Positions 44,332-54,355 of a stretch of 64,000 nt of DNA are shown piece by piece. Below the pieces are notes generated by a model, which had not been told where the DNA came from, did no database searches, and saw only the letters and a program-made list of their open reading frames with translations. The stretch lies in assembly GCF_017313105.1 (NCBI RefSeq), contig NZ_JAFLND010000003.1, positions 498,879 through 562,878 of the forward strand, in the 5' to 3' direction. The stretch's first letter is position 1. Every line of letters starts with the position of its first letter. The position numbers were made by a program, and so were the translations under genes. The DNA comes from [Muricauda] lutisoli (nom. illeg.). GTDB lineage: Bacteria > Bacteroidota > Bacteroidia > Flavobacteriales > Flavobacteriaceae.

Positions 44332-46233
44332 ATGCGATTTCGTGCGCCTATCTTTTTTTGTCTTTTTTTTAATTTTATTTATTCCCAAAACTATAGTGTA
44401 ACATCCATTCCCAAGGACCTTTTGCCAGGTGCCGATGCGGTTGTTCGTTTGGATAAAATGAACGTCTTAGTGACCGCTCAGGATCAAATGGAGATTACTT
44501 CCAAGCGGGTGGTGACTGTTTTTAACGATGCAGGAAATGATGATGTTCATGCCTACGCCTTCTATGAGAAAAATGATAAGATCTCCAAAATTGAGGCCCT
44601 TGTTTATAATTTGAACGGTGAGTTAATCAGAAAGTTCAAGAAAAAGGATTTTTTGGACCAAAGTGCGATTAGCGGTGGAACACTTTATTCCGATTCTAGG
44701 GTCCTTTACCTTAAATATACACCGACCGAGTATCCTTATACAATTGAATTTACCAAAACATATTCCACTCCCAATACTGCCTTCTCTCCCACCTGGTATT
44801 TTTTAGATGATTATGGGGTGAGCACAGAAAAAAGTGAATTCATATATACTGTCGACTGTGATATTGATATCAGATATAAAGAATCAAATTTTGAAGGGCA
44901 TAATATTGAATCGGAGAATACCAAAAGTAGATTGCATTATACCGCAAAGAATATTGGTGCAATAAAAAGGGAACCCATGTCGCCTGCCTTTAGAGAATTC
45001 GCACCAGGAATTAAGGTGGCATTGAGCAATTTTCATTTGGAAGGTATAAATGGGTCCGCCAATACTTGGCAGGAACTCGGTAAATGGATTTACGAAAAGT
45101 TGCTTGTTGGCAGAGGTAATTTAGATCAAAACACCATTGCAAAGGTCAATAATATGGTTAAAGGGGTAGAAGACCCATTTGAAAAAACAAGAATAGTTTA
45201 TGAATATGTTCAGAGTAATACACGCTATATAAGCGTGCAATTGGGAATAGGAGGATGGATGCCCATAAGTGCACAAGATGTGGATAGGGTAAAATATGGT
45301 GACTGTAAAGGGTTGACCAATTATACCAAGGCTTTGTTGAGTGCCATAGGTGTGGATTCGTATTATACTGTGGTATATGGAGGTAGTCGAGTAAGGAATT
45401 TGGATAGTGATTTTCCTTCCATGCAGGGAAACCATGTATTTCTTAATGTTCCAATAAATGGAGAGGATGTTTGGTTAGAGTGCACAAGTCAAACCACACC
45501 CATGAACCATTTAGGTATGTTCACTGACAATCGGAATGTTTTAAAGGTTACCCCTGAAGGAGGGGAACTGATTAAAACCAGAGCAAATCCCGATGAGAAG
45601 AATTATCAAAAAACCACAGGTAAATATTATATAACCAATGAAAGGAATATCGAAGGTGAAGTGGAAATTCTTTCAAAAGGAACGCAATACGATCAAAAAT
45701 ATCGGATAAAGGATGAATCCAGAAAAGATCAGGATGAATTCTATAAAAACTATTGGGATTATATAAATAACGTTGCACTGGGGGATATCACTTTTACAGA
45801 TGATAAGCAAAAGATAGAATTTACCGAAAGAATTCAATTGCAGGCCCAAAATTACTTGTCCAGTGTTAATGAACAATTAATACTTGCCCCAAATGCCTTC
45901 AATAGGAATTTGTTGGTGCCGACCAGGGTTAGGAACCGATCAATGGAAATGGTGATTTCGAGAGGGTATTTGGACGAAGATGAATACGTGATTTACTTAC
46001 CTGAAGGCGTTAGTCCGGAAAATTTGCTGGATCCTATTGAGGTTGAGAGCAAGTTTGGTTCTTATTATGCATCCTTGGAGCAAGTGGAACCAGGGGTATT
46101 GAAATACCAAAGAAAATTGCTGATTAAATCAGGAAGGTACTCCAAGGAAGACTATAAACTTTATCGGGATTTTCGTAGAAAAGTAGCCCGTAACGATAAC
46201 GCTAAAATCATACTAAACAAACCATTGAAATGA
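44332..46233 (+). CDS. DUF3857/transglutaminase-like protein, paralog 1 (catalytic residues kept)
   Basis: The 633-residue protein has an N-terminal signal peptide (FFCLFFNFIYSQ), an N-terminal DUF3857 beta domain, a transglutaminase-like core and a C-terminal beta domain. The putative catalytic Cys325 (YGDCKGL) and His368 (GNHVFL) are present; the third residue is Glu383 (VWLECTS) where Asp is more usual. It is the first of three tandem paralogs and overlaps the next gene by four bases (ATGA). Periplasmic or surface location is inferred. Substrate unknown. Confidence 0.85.
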   Translation: MRFRAPIFFCLFFNFIYSQNYSVTSIPKDLLPGADAVVRLDKMNVLVTAQDQMEITSKRVVTVFNDAGNDDVHAYAFYEKNDKISKIEALVYNLNGELIRKFKKKDFLDQSAISGGTLYSDSRVLYLKYTPTEYPYTIEFTKTYSTPNTAFSPTWYFLDDYGVSTEKSEFIYTVDCDIDIRYKESNFEGHNIESENTKSRLHYTAKNIGAIKREPMSPAFREFAPGIKVALSNFHLEGINGSANTWQELGKWIYEKLLVGRGNLDQNTIAKVNNMVKGVEDPFEKTRIVYEYVQSNTRYISVQLGIGGWMPISAQDVDRVKYGDCKGLTNYTKALLSAIGVDSYYTVVYGGSRVRNLDSDFPSMQGNHVFLNVPINGEDVWLECTSQTTPMNHLGMFTDNRNVLKVTPEGGELIKTRANPDEKNYQKTTGKYYITNERNIEGEVEILSKGTQYDQKYRIKDESRKDQDEFYKNYWDYINNVALGDITFTDDKQKIEFTERIQLQAQNYLSSVNEQLILAPNAFNRNLLVPTRVRNRSMEMVISRGYLDEDEYVIYLPEGVSPENLLDPIEVESKFGSYYASLEQVEPGVLKYQRKLLIKSGRYSKEDYKLYRDFRRKVARNDNAKIILNKPLK

Positions 46234-48245
46234 AAATAAGATTTATCCTTTTGTTCCTAATTGTAGTCCAGTTTGGCTTTGCAAACGAATTTAAGTTTGG
46301 TAAAGTCAGTAAAGAAGAAGTAATGGCTAAGGAACACCATCTTGATCCAGAGGCCAATGCGGCCATTTTATTTAAAAAGGAATGGGTACATTATACTTAC
46401 GACAACAATTTGGGTTGGAGTCTTATTCGGGAAGTAAATTATCGGATTAAAATTTATAATAAAGATGGGTTTGAATGGGCGACTTTAGGGGTGCCATTAT
46501 ATGCCGCTAGTGGTATGGAGGAAAATATCTCGTCCATCAAAGGCTATACTTTCAATATGGAGGGAGATAAACTGGTAAGTGAAAAACTTAAAAAAGATGG
46601 GATTTTCGAAGAAGAGGTAAATAAATACAGAAACAAGGCTTCCATTACAATGCCCAATGTGAAAGAGGGAAGTGTTTTGGATATTGAGTACAAGGTTTCA
46701 TCACCAATATATTGGTATATGGATGAATTTAAGCTACAATATCAAATCCCTTTAGATCATGTAGAAATAAAATTGGAAATTCCAGAATACTTCATTTTTC
46801 GAAAATATGGAAAGGGCTCACATCCGATTGAAGTGAATCAAAGTAAGGAGAATAGGTCTGTCAACATATCTTATACAACCAAGGACTTGGGAGCCAGGTA
46901 TATTGGAAGAGGTACCACCAAGCACACTGACAAAGTGGAATTTATGGAGAATATACACCATGTGATAACCGATAATATTCCAGCATTGTTGGATGAAAAG
47001 TATACAAGCAATATAGATAACTATCGTACTTCAATTAAGTTTGAGCTTGCAGCGACCCGATTTCCAAATAGTCCCTATGAAAATTATAGTTTAACATGGG
47101 AAGGAGTGGCCAAGTCCATCTACGATTATGATGATTTTGGCAATGAGTTGAAGAAGACCAATTATTTCAGGGAAGATTTGGAAAACTTATTGAATGGGTT
47201 GGGGAGTGATGAAGAAAAGGCCATCACAATTTTTGAATTCGTAAAGACCAAGATGAACTGGAACAACTATGTTGGAGTTACATGTGAGTCGGGGGGTGTG
47301 CGGAAGGCATACAAAGAAGAAACAGGGAATGCGGCAGAAATAAACCTAATGCTGACTTCTATGTTTAGGTATGCTGGTCTAAAGGCCAATCCGGTTTTAA
47401 TAAGTACTAGATCTAATGGAATCCCATTATTTCCAACAAGTGATGGTTTTAACTATGTGGTTGCTGCATTGGAAATGCAAGACAATGTTCTACTCTTCGA
47501 TGCAACCGAGAAAAACAGTCTTCCGAACATTATGCCCTTAAGGGCTTTAAACTGGACCGGCAGGCTAATTCGAGAAGATGGGAGTTCAGCTCAGGTAGGC
47601 TTAATCCCCAAAAAGAAATCATTGGATGTGACCATGATGACTGTTGATGTACATGAAGATGGATTTGTTTCAGGTAAAATTAGAGAACAATTCACCGTAT
47701 ATAATGCATTTAGTTTCCGTAAAAAGTATTTCAGCGTTGGAGAGGACTCATTTTTGGAATCCTTGGAAAAAAAACAAGGGGACATTGAAATATCCGATTA
47801 TGAGATACAAAACAAGGGCAATCTGTCAAAACCTGTTGTTCAATCTTTTGGTTTTGTAAAAGAGGGTGCTTTTGAAGCTATTTCCGGTAAATTGTATGTT
47901 TCACCACTTTTTCATCTTGCTACGTTGGAAAATCCGTTCAAAGCGGATAAAAGAGAGTTTCCTATTGATTTTGGCTTCCCTTGGGAGGATAGATATGTAG
48001 TTAATATAAATATTCCTGATGGATATGTGGTGGAGTCTTTGCCGGAACCTATTGCTGTAGCACTACCAGATGATTTAGGGCAGTTTAAATACAATATTAA
48101 GGCGAATCAAAATGTGGTCAGCGTTAATGTAGTGGTGGGTATCAACAGTGGTATTCTGCCTGCCCGATCATATCAAGATTTAAAAGAGTTGTATCGTCAC
48201 ATAGTCGAAAAAGAGTCCGAAAAAATTGTTTTTACTAAATCATAA
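46230..48245 (+). CDS. DUF3857/transglutaminase-like protein, paralog 2 (Cys and His lost)
   Basis: The 671-residue protein has the same domain order as its neighbour and a signal peptide (IRFILLFLIVVQFGFA). In the transglutaminase core the position of the catalytic Cys reads TGNAAEINL (Ala368) and the His position reads GFNYVVAAL (Tyr), while the Asp is kept (LLFDATEKN). It should therefore be catalytically dead and may act as a binding or scaffold protein. It is translationally coupled to paralog 1. Confidence 0.85.
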   Translation: MKIRFILLFLIVVQFGFANEFKFGKVSKEEVMAKEHHLDPEANAAILFKKEWVHYTYDNNLGWSLIREVNYRIKIYNKDGFEWATLGVPLYAASGMEENISSIKGYTFNMEGDKLVSEKLKKDGIFEEEVNKYRNKASITMPNVKEGSVLDIEYKVSSPIYWYMDEFKLQYQIPLDHVEIKLEIPEYFIFRKYGKGSHPIEVNQSKENRSVNISYTTKDLGARYIGRGTTKHTDKVEFMENIHHVITDNIPALLDEKYTSNIDNYRTSIKFELAATRFPNSPYENYSLTWEGVAKSIYDYDDFGNELKKTNYFREDLENLLNGLGSDEEKAITIFEFVKTKMNWNNYVGVTCESGGVRKAYKEETGNAAEINLMLTSMFRYAGLKANPVLISTRSNGIPLFPTSDGFNYVVAALEMQDNVLLFDATEKNSLPNIMPLRALNWTGRLIREDGSSAQVGLIPKKKSLDVTMMTVDVHEDGFVSGKIREQFTVYNAFSFRKKYFSVGEDSFLESLEKKQGDIEISDYEIQNKGNLSKPVVQSFGFVKEGAFEAISGKLYVSPLFHLATLENPFKADKREFPIDFGFPWEDRYVVNINIPDGYVVESLPEPIAVALPDDLGQFKYNIKANQNVVSVNVVVGINSGILPARSYQDLKELYRHIVEKESEKIVFTKS

Positions 48246-48258
48246 ATAACAGTAGGGA

Positions 48259-50229
48259 ATGGCAAAAAAACTCATATTGTCAATATTACTTTTCCAATGT
48301 TTAATATCCTACGGGCAAATGGATTTAGGTTTCGGAGAACTCTCCATTTTTGAGTTAGAACTTGAATCATATGAAAAAGATACTACGGCTCATGCTGTAT
48401 ATCTGTATGAAAAAGGGGAAAATTATTTTGAGGTCCGCAATGGATATGTCATGTTGATCACAAAATACTACGCCAAAAAGAAAATTTTTAATAAAAAAGG
48501 GTTTTCCGAGGCCGAAATTAAAATTCCCTATTATCATTCCGAAAATACCACTGAAAAGGTCAGTAATATTAAGGCAATCACACACAATGGCAAAGTAAAG
48601 ATCAGTTTGGTCCAAAATAACATTTATGATGTGGATATCAATGAACGTTGGTCCGAGAAAAGGTTCACGTTTCCCAATGTTCAAGAAGGGTCGGTGTTGG
48701 AATACACCTATGAAATTCAATCACCCTTTTTATATAATCTCAGTGGATGGAATTTTCAAGACGATATTCCAAAAGTCCATTCGGAATATAATGCTAAGAT
48801 TCCTGGAAACTATGTATATAACCGAACCTTGATCGGGGAACTCAAATTAGATGTAAATGAAGCGACCCTAACAAAAAGATGTTTCTATTTGCCACATAGG
48901 AGAGATAGACCTGCGGACTGTGAGGTACTCAAATATGTGATGCAGGATGTTCCAGCCTTTAAGGAAAATGAAGAATACATGCTTGGGGCAAGTAACTATA
49001 AGTCAAAACTCGAATTTGAATTGTCTGAAGAATTGGGATTTGATGGTATCGATACTAAGTATACAAAGTCATGGAGGGATGTGGATCGTAAACTGCGTGG
49101 AGATAATGATGTAGGAGGTCAATTAAGGAAGAAGAATTATTTCGAAAGAAATATACCCTTGGATATTCTTGCGGGGAGCGAAGATAAACTTACCAGAGCA
49201 AAGAACATCTATAGATTTGTGCAGTCTTACTACACTTGGAACGAAGAATTTGGAGTGCTTTGGGATAATAGTGTGAAACAGGCCTTTGATGAAAAATCAG
49301 GCAATGTGGCAGAAATCAATATTACCTTGATCAATTTGCTCAATGCCGCGGATATTGAAACCGATGCGATGTTGTTGTCCACACGTGCGCATGGATTACC
49401 TAAAAGGAGCCATCCGGTGATGACCGATTTTAATTATTTGGTGGCCAAGGTTGATATTGATGGAACAACTTATTTGTTGGATGCCACAGAAAAGAATTTA
49501 GCTTTTGGGATGCTTCCATATAGATGTCTTAATTATTATGGCCGGGTAATGGATATGGATGAAGGCAGTTATTGGTTTGATATTGAACCGGAAAAATTAA
49601 ATATTAGATCAATAAGGCTTCAAGTTGATTTGGATTTTGAGTCGGGCACCAGTACCGGGGTTTTTGATGAAATATCAAGAGGTTATGAAGCCTATTTTAA
49701 AAGAGAGAATCTATCCTCAATGACAGAAGTGGAATACTTGGATCAAATTGAGAAAAGCGAAGAGGATAATTTCAGGATAGATAATTACCAAATAGATCAA
49801 GATAAATCGAACGAAAAGCAATTGGTGGAACATTATGAGTTCACTGTGGAAAGTGGTAATAGTGGTGAAACAATTTTGGTAAACCCATTTACTGTTCAAT
49901 ATTTTAAAAAGAACCCTTTCGAATCGGAAACAAGGTATTACCCTGTGGATTTCGGTTATTTAAGAACCTATAGGTATTATGCAAACTTCACAGTTCCCAA
50001 AGGGTACAGGGTAAAAGAACTTCCTTCTTCAATAAATTTAGGTTTGCCGGGCAATAGTGGGACCTTGCTTTTTAATTGTATGGAATCAAAGGGACAGATT
50101 ATGGTTCAATTTGCTCTGCAATTAAAATACACTCAATATGCAAGTGAGGGATATGCCTATGTGAAAAAATTGTTTGAAAATGCCGTGAATGTCCAAAATA
50201 ACAGCTATTTGGTTTTTGAAAAGATATAA
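48259..50229 (+). CDS. DUF3857/transglutaminase-like protein, paralog 3 (Cys and His lost)
   Basis: The 656-residue protein has a signal peptide (LILSILLFQCLISYGQ) and is clearly closer to paralog 2 than to paralog 1. The core reads SGNVAEINITL, with Val350 in place of the Cys, and DFNYLVAKV with Tyr in place of His. The Asp is kept in LLDATEKN. It lies 13 bases after paralog 2, so the three form one operon. Function unknown; the shared TEK(N/S) loop of paralogs 2 and 3 suggests a conserved non-catalytic role. Confidence 0.85.
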   Translation: MAKKLILSILLFQCLISYGQMDLGFGELSIFELELESYEKDTTAHAVYLYEKGENYFEVRNGYVMLITKYYAKKKIFNKKGFSEAEIKIPYYHSENTTEKVSNIKAITHNGKVKISLVQNNIYDVDINERWSEKRFTFPNVQEGSVLEYTYEIQSPFLYNLSGWNFQDDIPKVHSEYNAKIPGNYVYNRTLIGELKLDVNEATLTKRCFYLPHRRDRPADCEVLKYVMQDVPAFKENEEYMLGASNYKSKLEFELSEELGFDGIDTKYTKSWRDVDRKLRGDNDVGGQLRKKNYFERNIPLDILAGSEDKLTRAKNIYRFVQSYYTWNEEFGVLWDNSVKQAFDEKSGNVAEINITLINLLNAADIETDAMLLSTRAHGLPKRSHPVMTDFNYLVAKVDIDGTTYLLDATEKNLAFGMLPYRCLNYYGRVMDMDEGSYWFDIEPEKLNIRSIRLQVDLDFESGTSTGVFDEISRGYEAYFKRENLSSMTEVEYLDQIEKSEEDNFRIDNYQIDQDKSNEKQLVEHYEFTVESGNSGETILVNPFTVQYFKKNPFESETRYYPVDFGYLRTYRYYANFTVPKGYRVKELPSSINLGLPGNSGTLLFNCMESKGQIMVQFALQLKYTQYASEGYAYVKKLFENAVNVQNNSYLVFEKI

Positions 50230-50241
50230 TCAGGTTGTTCT

Positions 50242-50249
50242 TACCTTTG
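50242..50249 (+). promoter_or_regulatory. predicted -7 element of the MazG-like gene
   Basis: TACCTTTG matches TAnnTTTG, with a TTG 23 bases upstream (50216-50218) in the -33 zone. Confidence 0.5.
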
Positions 50250-50278
50250 TGGTAAATAAGGACATAAAATAAGTAAAG

Positions 50279-50605
50279 GTGAACATAGAAAACGCACAAA
50301 AAGCCGTTGACGAATGGATCAAGAACCACGGGGTCCGTTATTTTAACGAACTCACCAATATGGCCCAGCTTACCGAGGAGGTTGGGGAGGTGGCCCGTAT
50401 TATCGCTCGTAGGTATGGCGAACAAAGTGAAAAGGAATCCGATAAAGCCAAGGATCTGGGTGAAGAGCTCGCCGATGTGGTTTTTGTGGTACTTTGCTTA
50501 GCGAACCAAACGGGAATTGATTTACAGCAAGCGTTCGACAAAAAATTGGACCTAAAGACCAAACGCGACCACGACCGCCATCAAAATAACAAAAAGCTTA
50601 AATAA
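50279..50605 (+). CDS. MazG-like nucleoside triphosphate pyrophosphohydrolase
   Basis: The 108-residue all-helical protein has the MazG metal-binding signature: EEVGEVARIIARRYGE (EExxE) followed by GEELADVVFVVLCLA (ExxD). It hydrolyses NTPs or dNTPs to monophosphates and PPi, probably for pool cleaning. The single-domain length fits the small MazG-like group. It starts with GTG. It lies alone before aroA. Confidence 0.88.
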   Translation: MNIENAQKAVDEWIKNHGVRYFNELTNMAQLTEEVGEVARIIARRYGEQSEKESDKAKDLGEELADVVFVVLCLANQTGIDLQQAFDKKLDLKTKRDHDRHQNNKKLK

Positions 50606-50647
50606 AGTTGTCCTAGTAAAGGGACATTAGGGCTGTTTTTTCTAGTT

Positions 50648-51904
50648 TTGACAATTCATTCAAACCCTAAAGAATTGAGACTCCAGCTTTCTTCGCCCAA
50701 CGATAGTAAAATCCAAAAAACAATAGCGATCACAGGTTCTAAAAGTGAAACCAATCGCTCATTGTTGTTGCAGGCACTGTTCCCTAACATCAAAATAGAG
50801 AACCTTTCCAATTCCGATGATGGCGAAGTAATGCAAAAGGGATTGGCCAAATCAACGGGAGAGGTGGATATTCATCATGCAGGTACGGCCATGCGGTTTT
50901 TAACCGCTTATTTTGCTTCTCAAGAAGGAAAGGAAGTTGTACTTACAGGGTCGCAGCGTATGCATGAACGGCCCATAAAAGTATTGGTGGAAGCACTACG
51001 ATCGTTAGGTGCAGATATTCAATATGAAAAAGCGGAAGGGTACCCACCGTTAAAAATTAAAGGAAAAAAACTGAATAAGAGCCATGTCTCTCTTCCGGCC
51101 AATATCAGTAGCCAGTATATATCTGCCTTGTTGTTGGTGGCACCCAGTTTGGAAAATGGTCTTGAATTGGAACTGATTGGAAAAATCACTTCTGTTCCCT
51201 ATATAAAAATGACCCTGGCCCTTTTGGAACAGATTGGGGTGCAAACTTCCTTTGAAGGAAACAACATCAAGGTTTCTCCAAAAAAAGCTGTGACAGACAC
51301 CACTTTGGTCGTAGAATCCGATTGGAGCTCGGCCAGTTATTTTTACAGCATCGTAGCCATGTGCGAAGCGGGTACGGAGATACAATTGTCCTCTTACAAA
51401 CAAAATTCCTTGCAAGGGGATAGTGTTTTGGCCGAAATCTATACGGATTTTGGTGTGGAAACCACGTTTTCAAACAATACCATTCTCCTCAAAAAAACCA
51501 ATGGTGTTAAGTCAACCCACTTGGAGTACGAGCTTTCCAATGCCCCCGATATTGCACAGACCATTGCTGTTACATGTCTTGGTTTGGGCATAGGATGCCA
51601 TCTCACAGGATTACATACCCTGCCCATAAAGGAAACCGACCGCTTGGCCGCATTGCAGACCGAGTTGGGCAAATTTGGGGCTACAGTGGATATTGATGCC
51701 GAAAGTTTGACGCTTAAAGCCCAGCCAACTTTACTTACCGGGGTTTCCGTAGATACCTATAACGACCACAGAATGGCGATGGCCTTTGGACCATTGGCCC
51801 TCAAAGCGAATTTTATAGTGAACGATGCCGAAGTGGTTTCCAAGTCCTATCCCGATTTTTGGAAAGACCTCAAGATCCTGGGATTTGGCATTGAGGAACT
51901 GTAA
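50648..51904 (+). CDS. aroA: 3-phosphoshikimate 1-carboxyvinyltransferase (EPSP synthase)
   Basis: This enzyme adds PEP to shikimate 3-phosphate in the shikimate pathway. The 418-residue protein has the substrate site GSKSETNRSLLLQAL, GTAMRFLTAYFAS (the GTAxR motif), and KETDRLAALQTEL with DTYNDHRMAMAF. No ATG precedes the conserved region: the frame opens with TTG at 50648, but that TTG overlaps TAGTTTTG, a perfect -7 element, so a second TTG at 50675 may be the real start. It is not linked to the aromatic operon at 37 kb. Confidence 0.93.
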   Translation: MTIHSNPKELRLQLSSPNDSKIQKTIAITGSKSETNRSLLLQALFPNIKIENLSNSDDGEVMQKGLAKSTGEVDIHHAGTAMRFLTAYFASQEGKEVVLTGSQRMHERPIKVLVEALRSLGADIQYEKAEGYPPLKIKGKKLNKSHVSLPANISSQYISALLLVAPSLENGLELELIGKITSVPYIKMTLALLEQIGVQTSFEGNNIKVSPKKAVTDTTLVVESDWSSASYFYSIVAMCEAGTEIQLSSYKQNSLQGDSVLAEIYTDFGVETTFSNNTILLKKTNGVKSTHLEYELSNAPDIAQTIAVTCLGLGIGCHLTGLHTLPIKETDRLAALQTELGKFGATVDIDAESLTLKAQPTLLTGVSVDTYNDHRMAMAFGPLALKANFIVNDAEVVSKSYPDFWKDLKILGFGIEEL

Positions 51905-51951
51905 ACCACATTTAATCATCAAATTACTTGACATCCGCTATCGCGAGGTTG

Positions 51952-51959
51952 TATATTTG
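51952..51959 (+). promoter_or_regulatory. promoter of queA (-7 element)
   Basis: TATATTTG matches TAnnTTTG, with TTG at 51928-51930, 21 bases upstream. It is the best -33/-7 pair seen in the window. Confidence 0.65.
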
Positions 51960-51991
51960 CCATTCTTTAAAAAAACCGAAAAAAAGTCCAC

Positions 51992-53041
51992 ATGAAATTA
52001 TCGAACTTCAATTTTGAATTGCCTAAGGAACTATTGGCAGAATATCCTGCGGAACACAGGGATGAATCCAAATTAATGGTGGTTCATAGGGATACTGGAA
52101 AAATTGAACATAAAATGTTCAAAGACCTTGTTGATTACTTTGATGAAGACGATGTAATGGTCTTGAACAATACCAAGGTATTTCCTGCAAGACTTTTTGG
52201 TAACAAGGAAAAAACCGGTGCTAGAATCGAAGTTTTCTTGTTGAGGGAACTTAACCAAGAACAGCGTCTTTGGGATGTGTTGGTGGATCCGGCAAGAAAA
52301 ATCCGTATAGGAAACAAACTTTATTTTGGTGAAGACGAAAGCTTGGTTGCAGAGGTTATAGACAACACAACCTCAAGAGGGAGAACATTGCGTTTTCTTT
52401 ACGATGGTTCGTACACCGATTTTAGAAGAAAGCTTAGGGAATTGGGGGAAACCCCACTTCCAAAATATATAAAGAGGGAGGTAACCCCGGAAGATGAGGA
52501 ACGTTACCAGACTATTTATGCAAAGCACGAAGGTGCCGTAGCGGCTCCAACTGCTGGTCTCCACTTTTCCAAGCATTTGTTGAAACGTTTGGAAATTAAA
52601 GGAATCAATTTTGCCGAAGTAACACTTCATGTTGGTTTGGGAACCTTTAACCCTGTTGAAGTAGAGGACTTGTCCAAGCACAAAATGGACAGCGAAGAGT
52701 TGGTGATCGATGAGAAAGCCACCGAGATCGTAAATACGGCCAAAGCAAATAAAAGAAAAGTATGTGCCGTGGGCACAACGGTTATGAGAGGATTGGAAAG
52801 TGCGGTATCTTCCGAGCATACATTGAACACCTTCGAGGGTTGGACCAACAAGTTCATCTTCCCTCCATATGAGTTCAGTATTGCAAACTGTATGATCACA
52901 AACTTCCATTTGCCAAAATCAACATTATTGATGATGGTCTCTGCATTTGCAGGTCACGATTTAATCAAAAAAGCATACAAGCAGGCCATTTTGGAAGGCT
53001 ATCGCTTCTATTCCTACGGGGATGCAATGTTGATTCTATAA
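51992..53041 (+). CDS. queA: S-adenosylmethionine:tRNA ribosyltransferase-isomerase
   Basis: QueA transfers the ribosyl part of SAM to preQ1 in tRNA, the penultimate queuosine step. The 349-residue protein has [20 protein letters not shown] at the N-terminus, [22 protein letters not shown] and [13 protein letters not shown], all hallmark text. It is monocistronic, with its own promoter and terminator, and consumes SAM made by MetK. Confidence 0.96.
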   Translation: MKLSNFNFELPKELLAEYPAEHRDESKLMVVHRDTGKIEHKMFKDLVDYFDEDDVMVLNNTKVFPARLFGNKEKTGARIEVFLLRELNQEQRLWDVLVDPARKIRIGNKLYFGEDESLVAEVIDNTTSRGRTLRFLYDGSYTDFRRKLRELGETPLPKYIKREVTPEDEERYQTIYAKHEGAVAAPTAGLHFSKHLLKRLEIKGINFAEVTLHVGLGTFNPVEVEDLSKHKMDSEELVIDEKATEIVNTAKANKRKVCAVGTTVMRGLESAVSSEHTLNTFEGWTNKFIFPPYEFSIANCMITNFHLPKSTLLMMVSAFAGHDLIKKAYKQAILEGYRFYSYGDAMLIL

Positions 53042-53063
53042 AAACAAAATCACATAGGAAAGG

Positions 53064-53097
53064 AATCCCGTTCGCTTTATGGCCAGCGGGATTTTTT
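53064..53097 (+). terminator. terminator after queA
   Basis: Hairpin AATCCCG / CGGGATT with a longer loop, followed by six T. Confidence 0.75.
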
Positions 53098-53115
53098 CTT
53101 GCTTATCTTTAAGAA

Positions 53116-54156
53116 GTGGAAATCAAAAAAAAGGACATACGGGCATTGACCAAGGAACAGCTTCGCAATTTTTTTGTGGAGCAGGGCGATAAGGCATTTC
53201 GTGGAAACCAGGTATACGAATGGTTGTGGCAGAAATCTGCCCACGATTTTGATGCCATGACCAATATATCCAAGGAAACCCGAAAAATGTTGGAAGATAA
53301 CTTTGTGATCAACCATATTCGCGTAGATCAAATGCAACGTAGTTCGGATGGCACCATTAAAAATGCCGTTCGATTACACGATGGTTTGGTCGTTGAATCC
53401 GTTTTGATTCCAACCGAAACCCGAACAACTGCCTGTGTGTCCAGTCAGGTAGGGTGTAGTTTGGACTGTAGGTTTTGTGCTACCGCCCGCCTAAAGCGTA
53501 TGCGAAACTTGAATCCGGATGAGATTTATGATCAAGTGGTGGCCATCGACAATGAGAGTCGTTTGTATTTTGACAGACCGTTGAGCAATATTGTATTTAT
53601 GGGTATGGGCGAGCCTTTGATGAACTATAACAATGTGCTCAAGGCCATCGACAAGATAACCTCTCCCGAAGGATTGGGAATGTCCCCCAAAAGAATTGTG
53701 GTGTCCACTTCCGGAGTGCCCAAGATCATTAAAAAAATGGCAGATGAGGAGGTGAAGTTTGGTTTGGCCGTGTCCCTTCACTCCGCTATAGATGAGGTGC
53801 GTACCTCCATCATGCCGTTCAATGCCACATTTCCATTAAAAGATCTTCGTGAGGCACTGGAATATTGGTACAGCAAGACCAAGAACAGGATTACCTACGA
53901 ATACGTAGTTTGGAAAGGCATCAACGATACACAAGAAGCTGCCGACGCTTTGGTGAAATTCTGCAAGTTTGCTCCGTCAAAGGTCAATATCATTGAATAC
54001 AACCCCATTGATAACGGTGAGTTTCAGCAAGCTCCCAATAGTGCTATTGAAATGTACCAGAATACTTTGGAGCGAAATGGTATTACGGTGACCATACGTA
54101 GATCTCGCGGAAAGGACATTGATGCCGCATGTGGACAACTGGCCAATAAAAGCTAG
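53116..54156 (+). CDS. rlmN: 23S rRNA/tRNA (adenine-C2) methyltransferase RlmN
   Basis: RlmN is a radical-SAM enzyme that methylates A2503 of 23S rRNA and A37 of some tRNAs. The 346-residue protein has the cluster motif CSLDCRFC (CxxxCxxC), MGMGEPLMNYNNV, and the C-terminal catalytic Cys in DIDAACGQLA. The gene begins with GTG 75 bases after queA; the conserved start IRALTKEQLRNFF leaves no better ATG. Confidence 0.95.
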   Translation: MEIKKKDIRALTKEQLRNFFVEQGDKAFRGNQVYEWLWQKSAHDFDAMTNISKETRKMLEDNFVINHIRVDQMQRSSDGTIKNAVRLHDGLVVESVLIPTETRTTACVSSQVGCSLDCRFCATARLKRMRNLNPDEIYDQVVAIDNESRLYFDRPLSNIVFMGMGEPLMNYNNVLKAIDKITSPEGLGMSPKRIVVSTSGVPKIIKKMADEEVKFGLAVSLHSAIDEVRTSIMPFNATFPLKDLREALEYWYSKTKNRITYEYVVWKGINDTQEAADALVKFCKFAPSKVNIIEYNPIDNGEFQQAPNSAIEMYQNTLERNGITVTIRRSRGKDIDAACGQLANKS

Positions 54157-54216
54157 GTTTTTCAATGTTCAATCAGCAATAAACGGTTTTACAATCCACC
54201 CTTCATCCTTTACCCT

Positions 54217-54346
54217 TCACTCTTCAACAGAATACCACTTCCCCTGCAAATCATCGATACTTTTAGGACTGTATCTTAAAACTTCGATTTCATTCCAACA
54301 ACTCTTGCATTTTCCCTACTTTTAGGGTTTCAAAACCAAACACCAC
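54217..54346 (-). pseudogene. possible frameshifted small gene remnant
   Basis: On the minus strand two overlapping frames read like one protein: VVFGFETLKVGKMQELL in one, then WNEIEVLRYSPKSIDDLQGK and WYSVEE before a stop in the next. They join only with a one-base shift near 54298. The text looks coding but I know no family. Apart from this I see nothing else in the rlmN to polyprenyl synthetase gap (199 bases). Confidence 0.25.
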
Positions 54347-54355
54347 ACCGTTACG

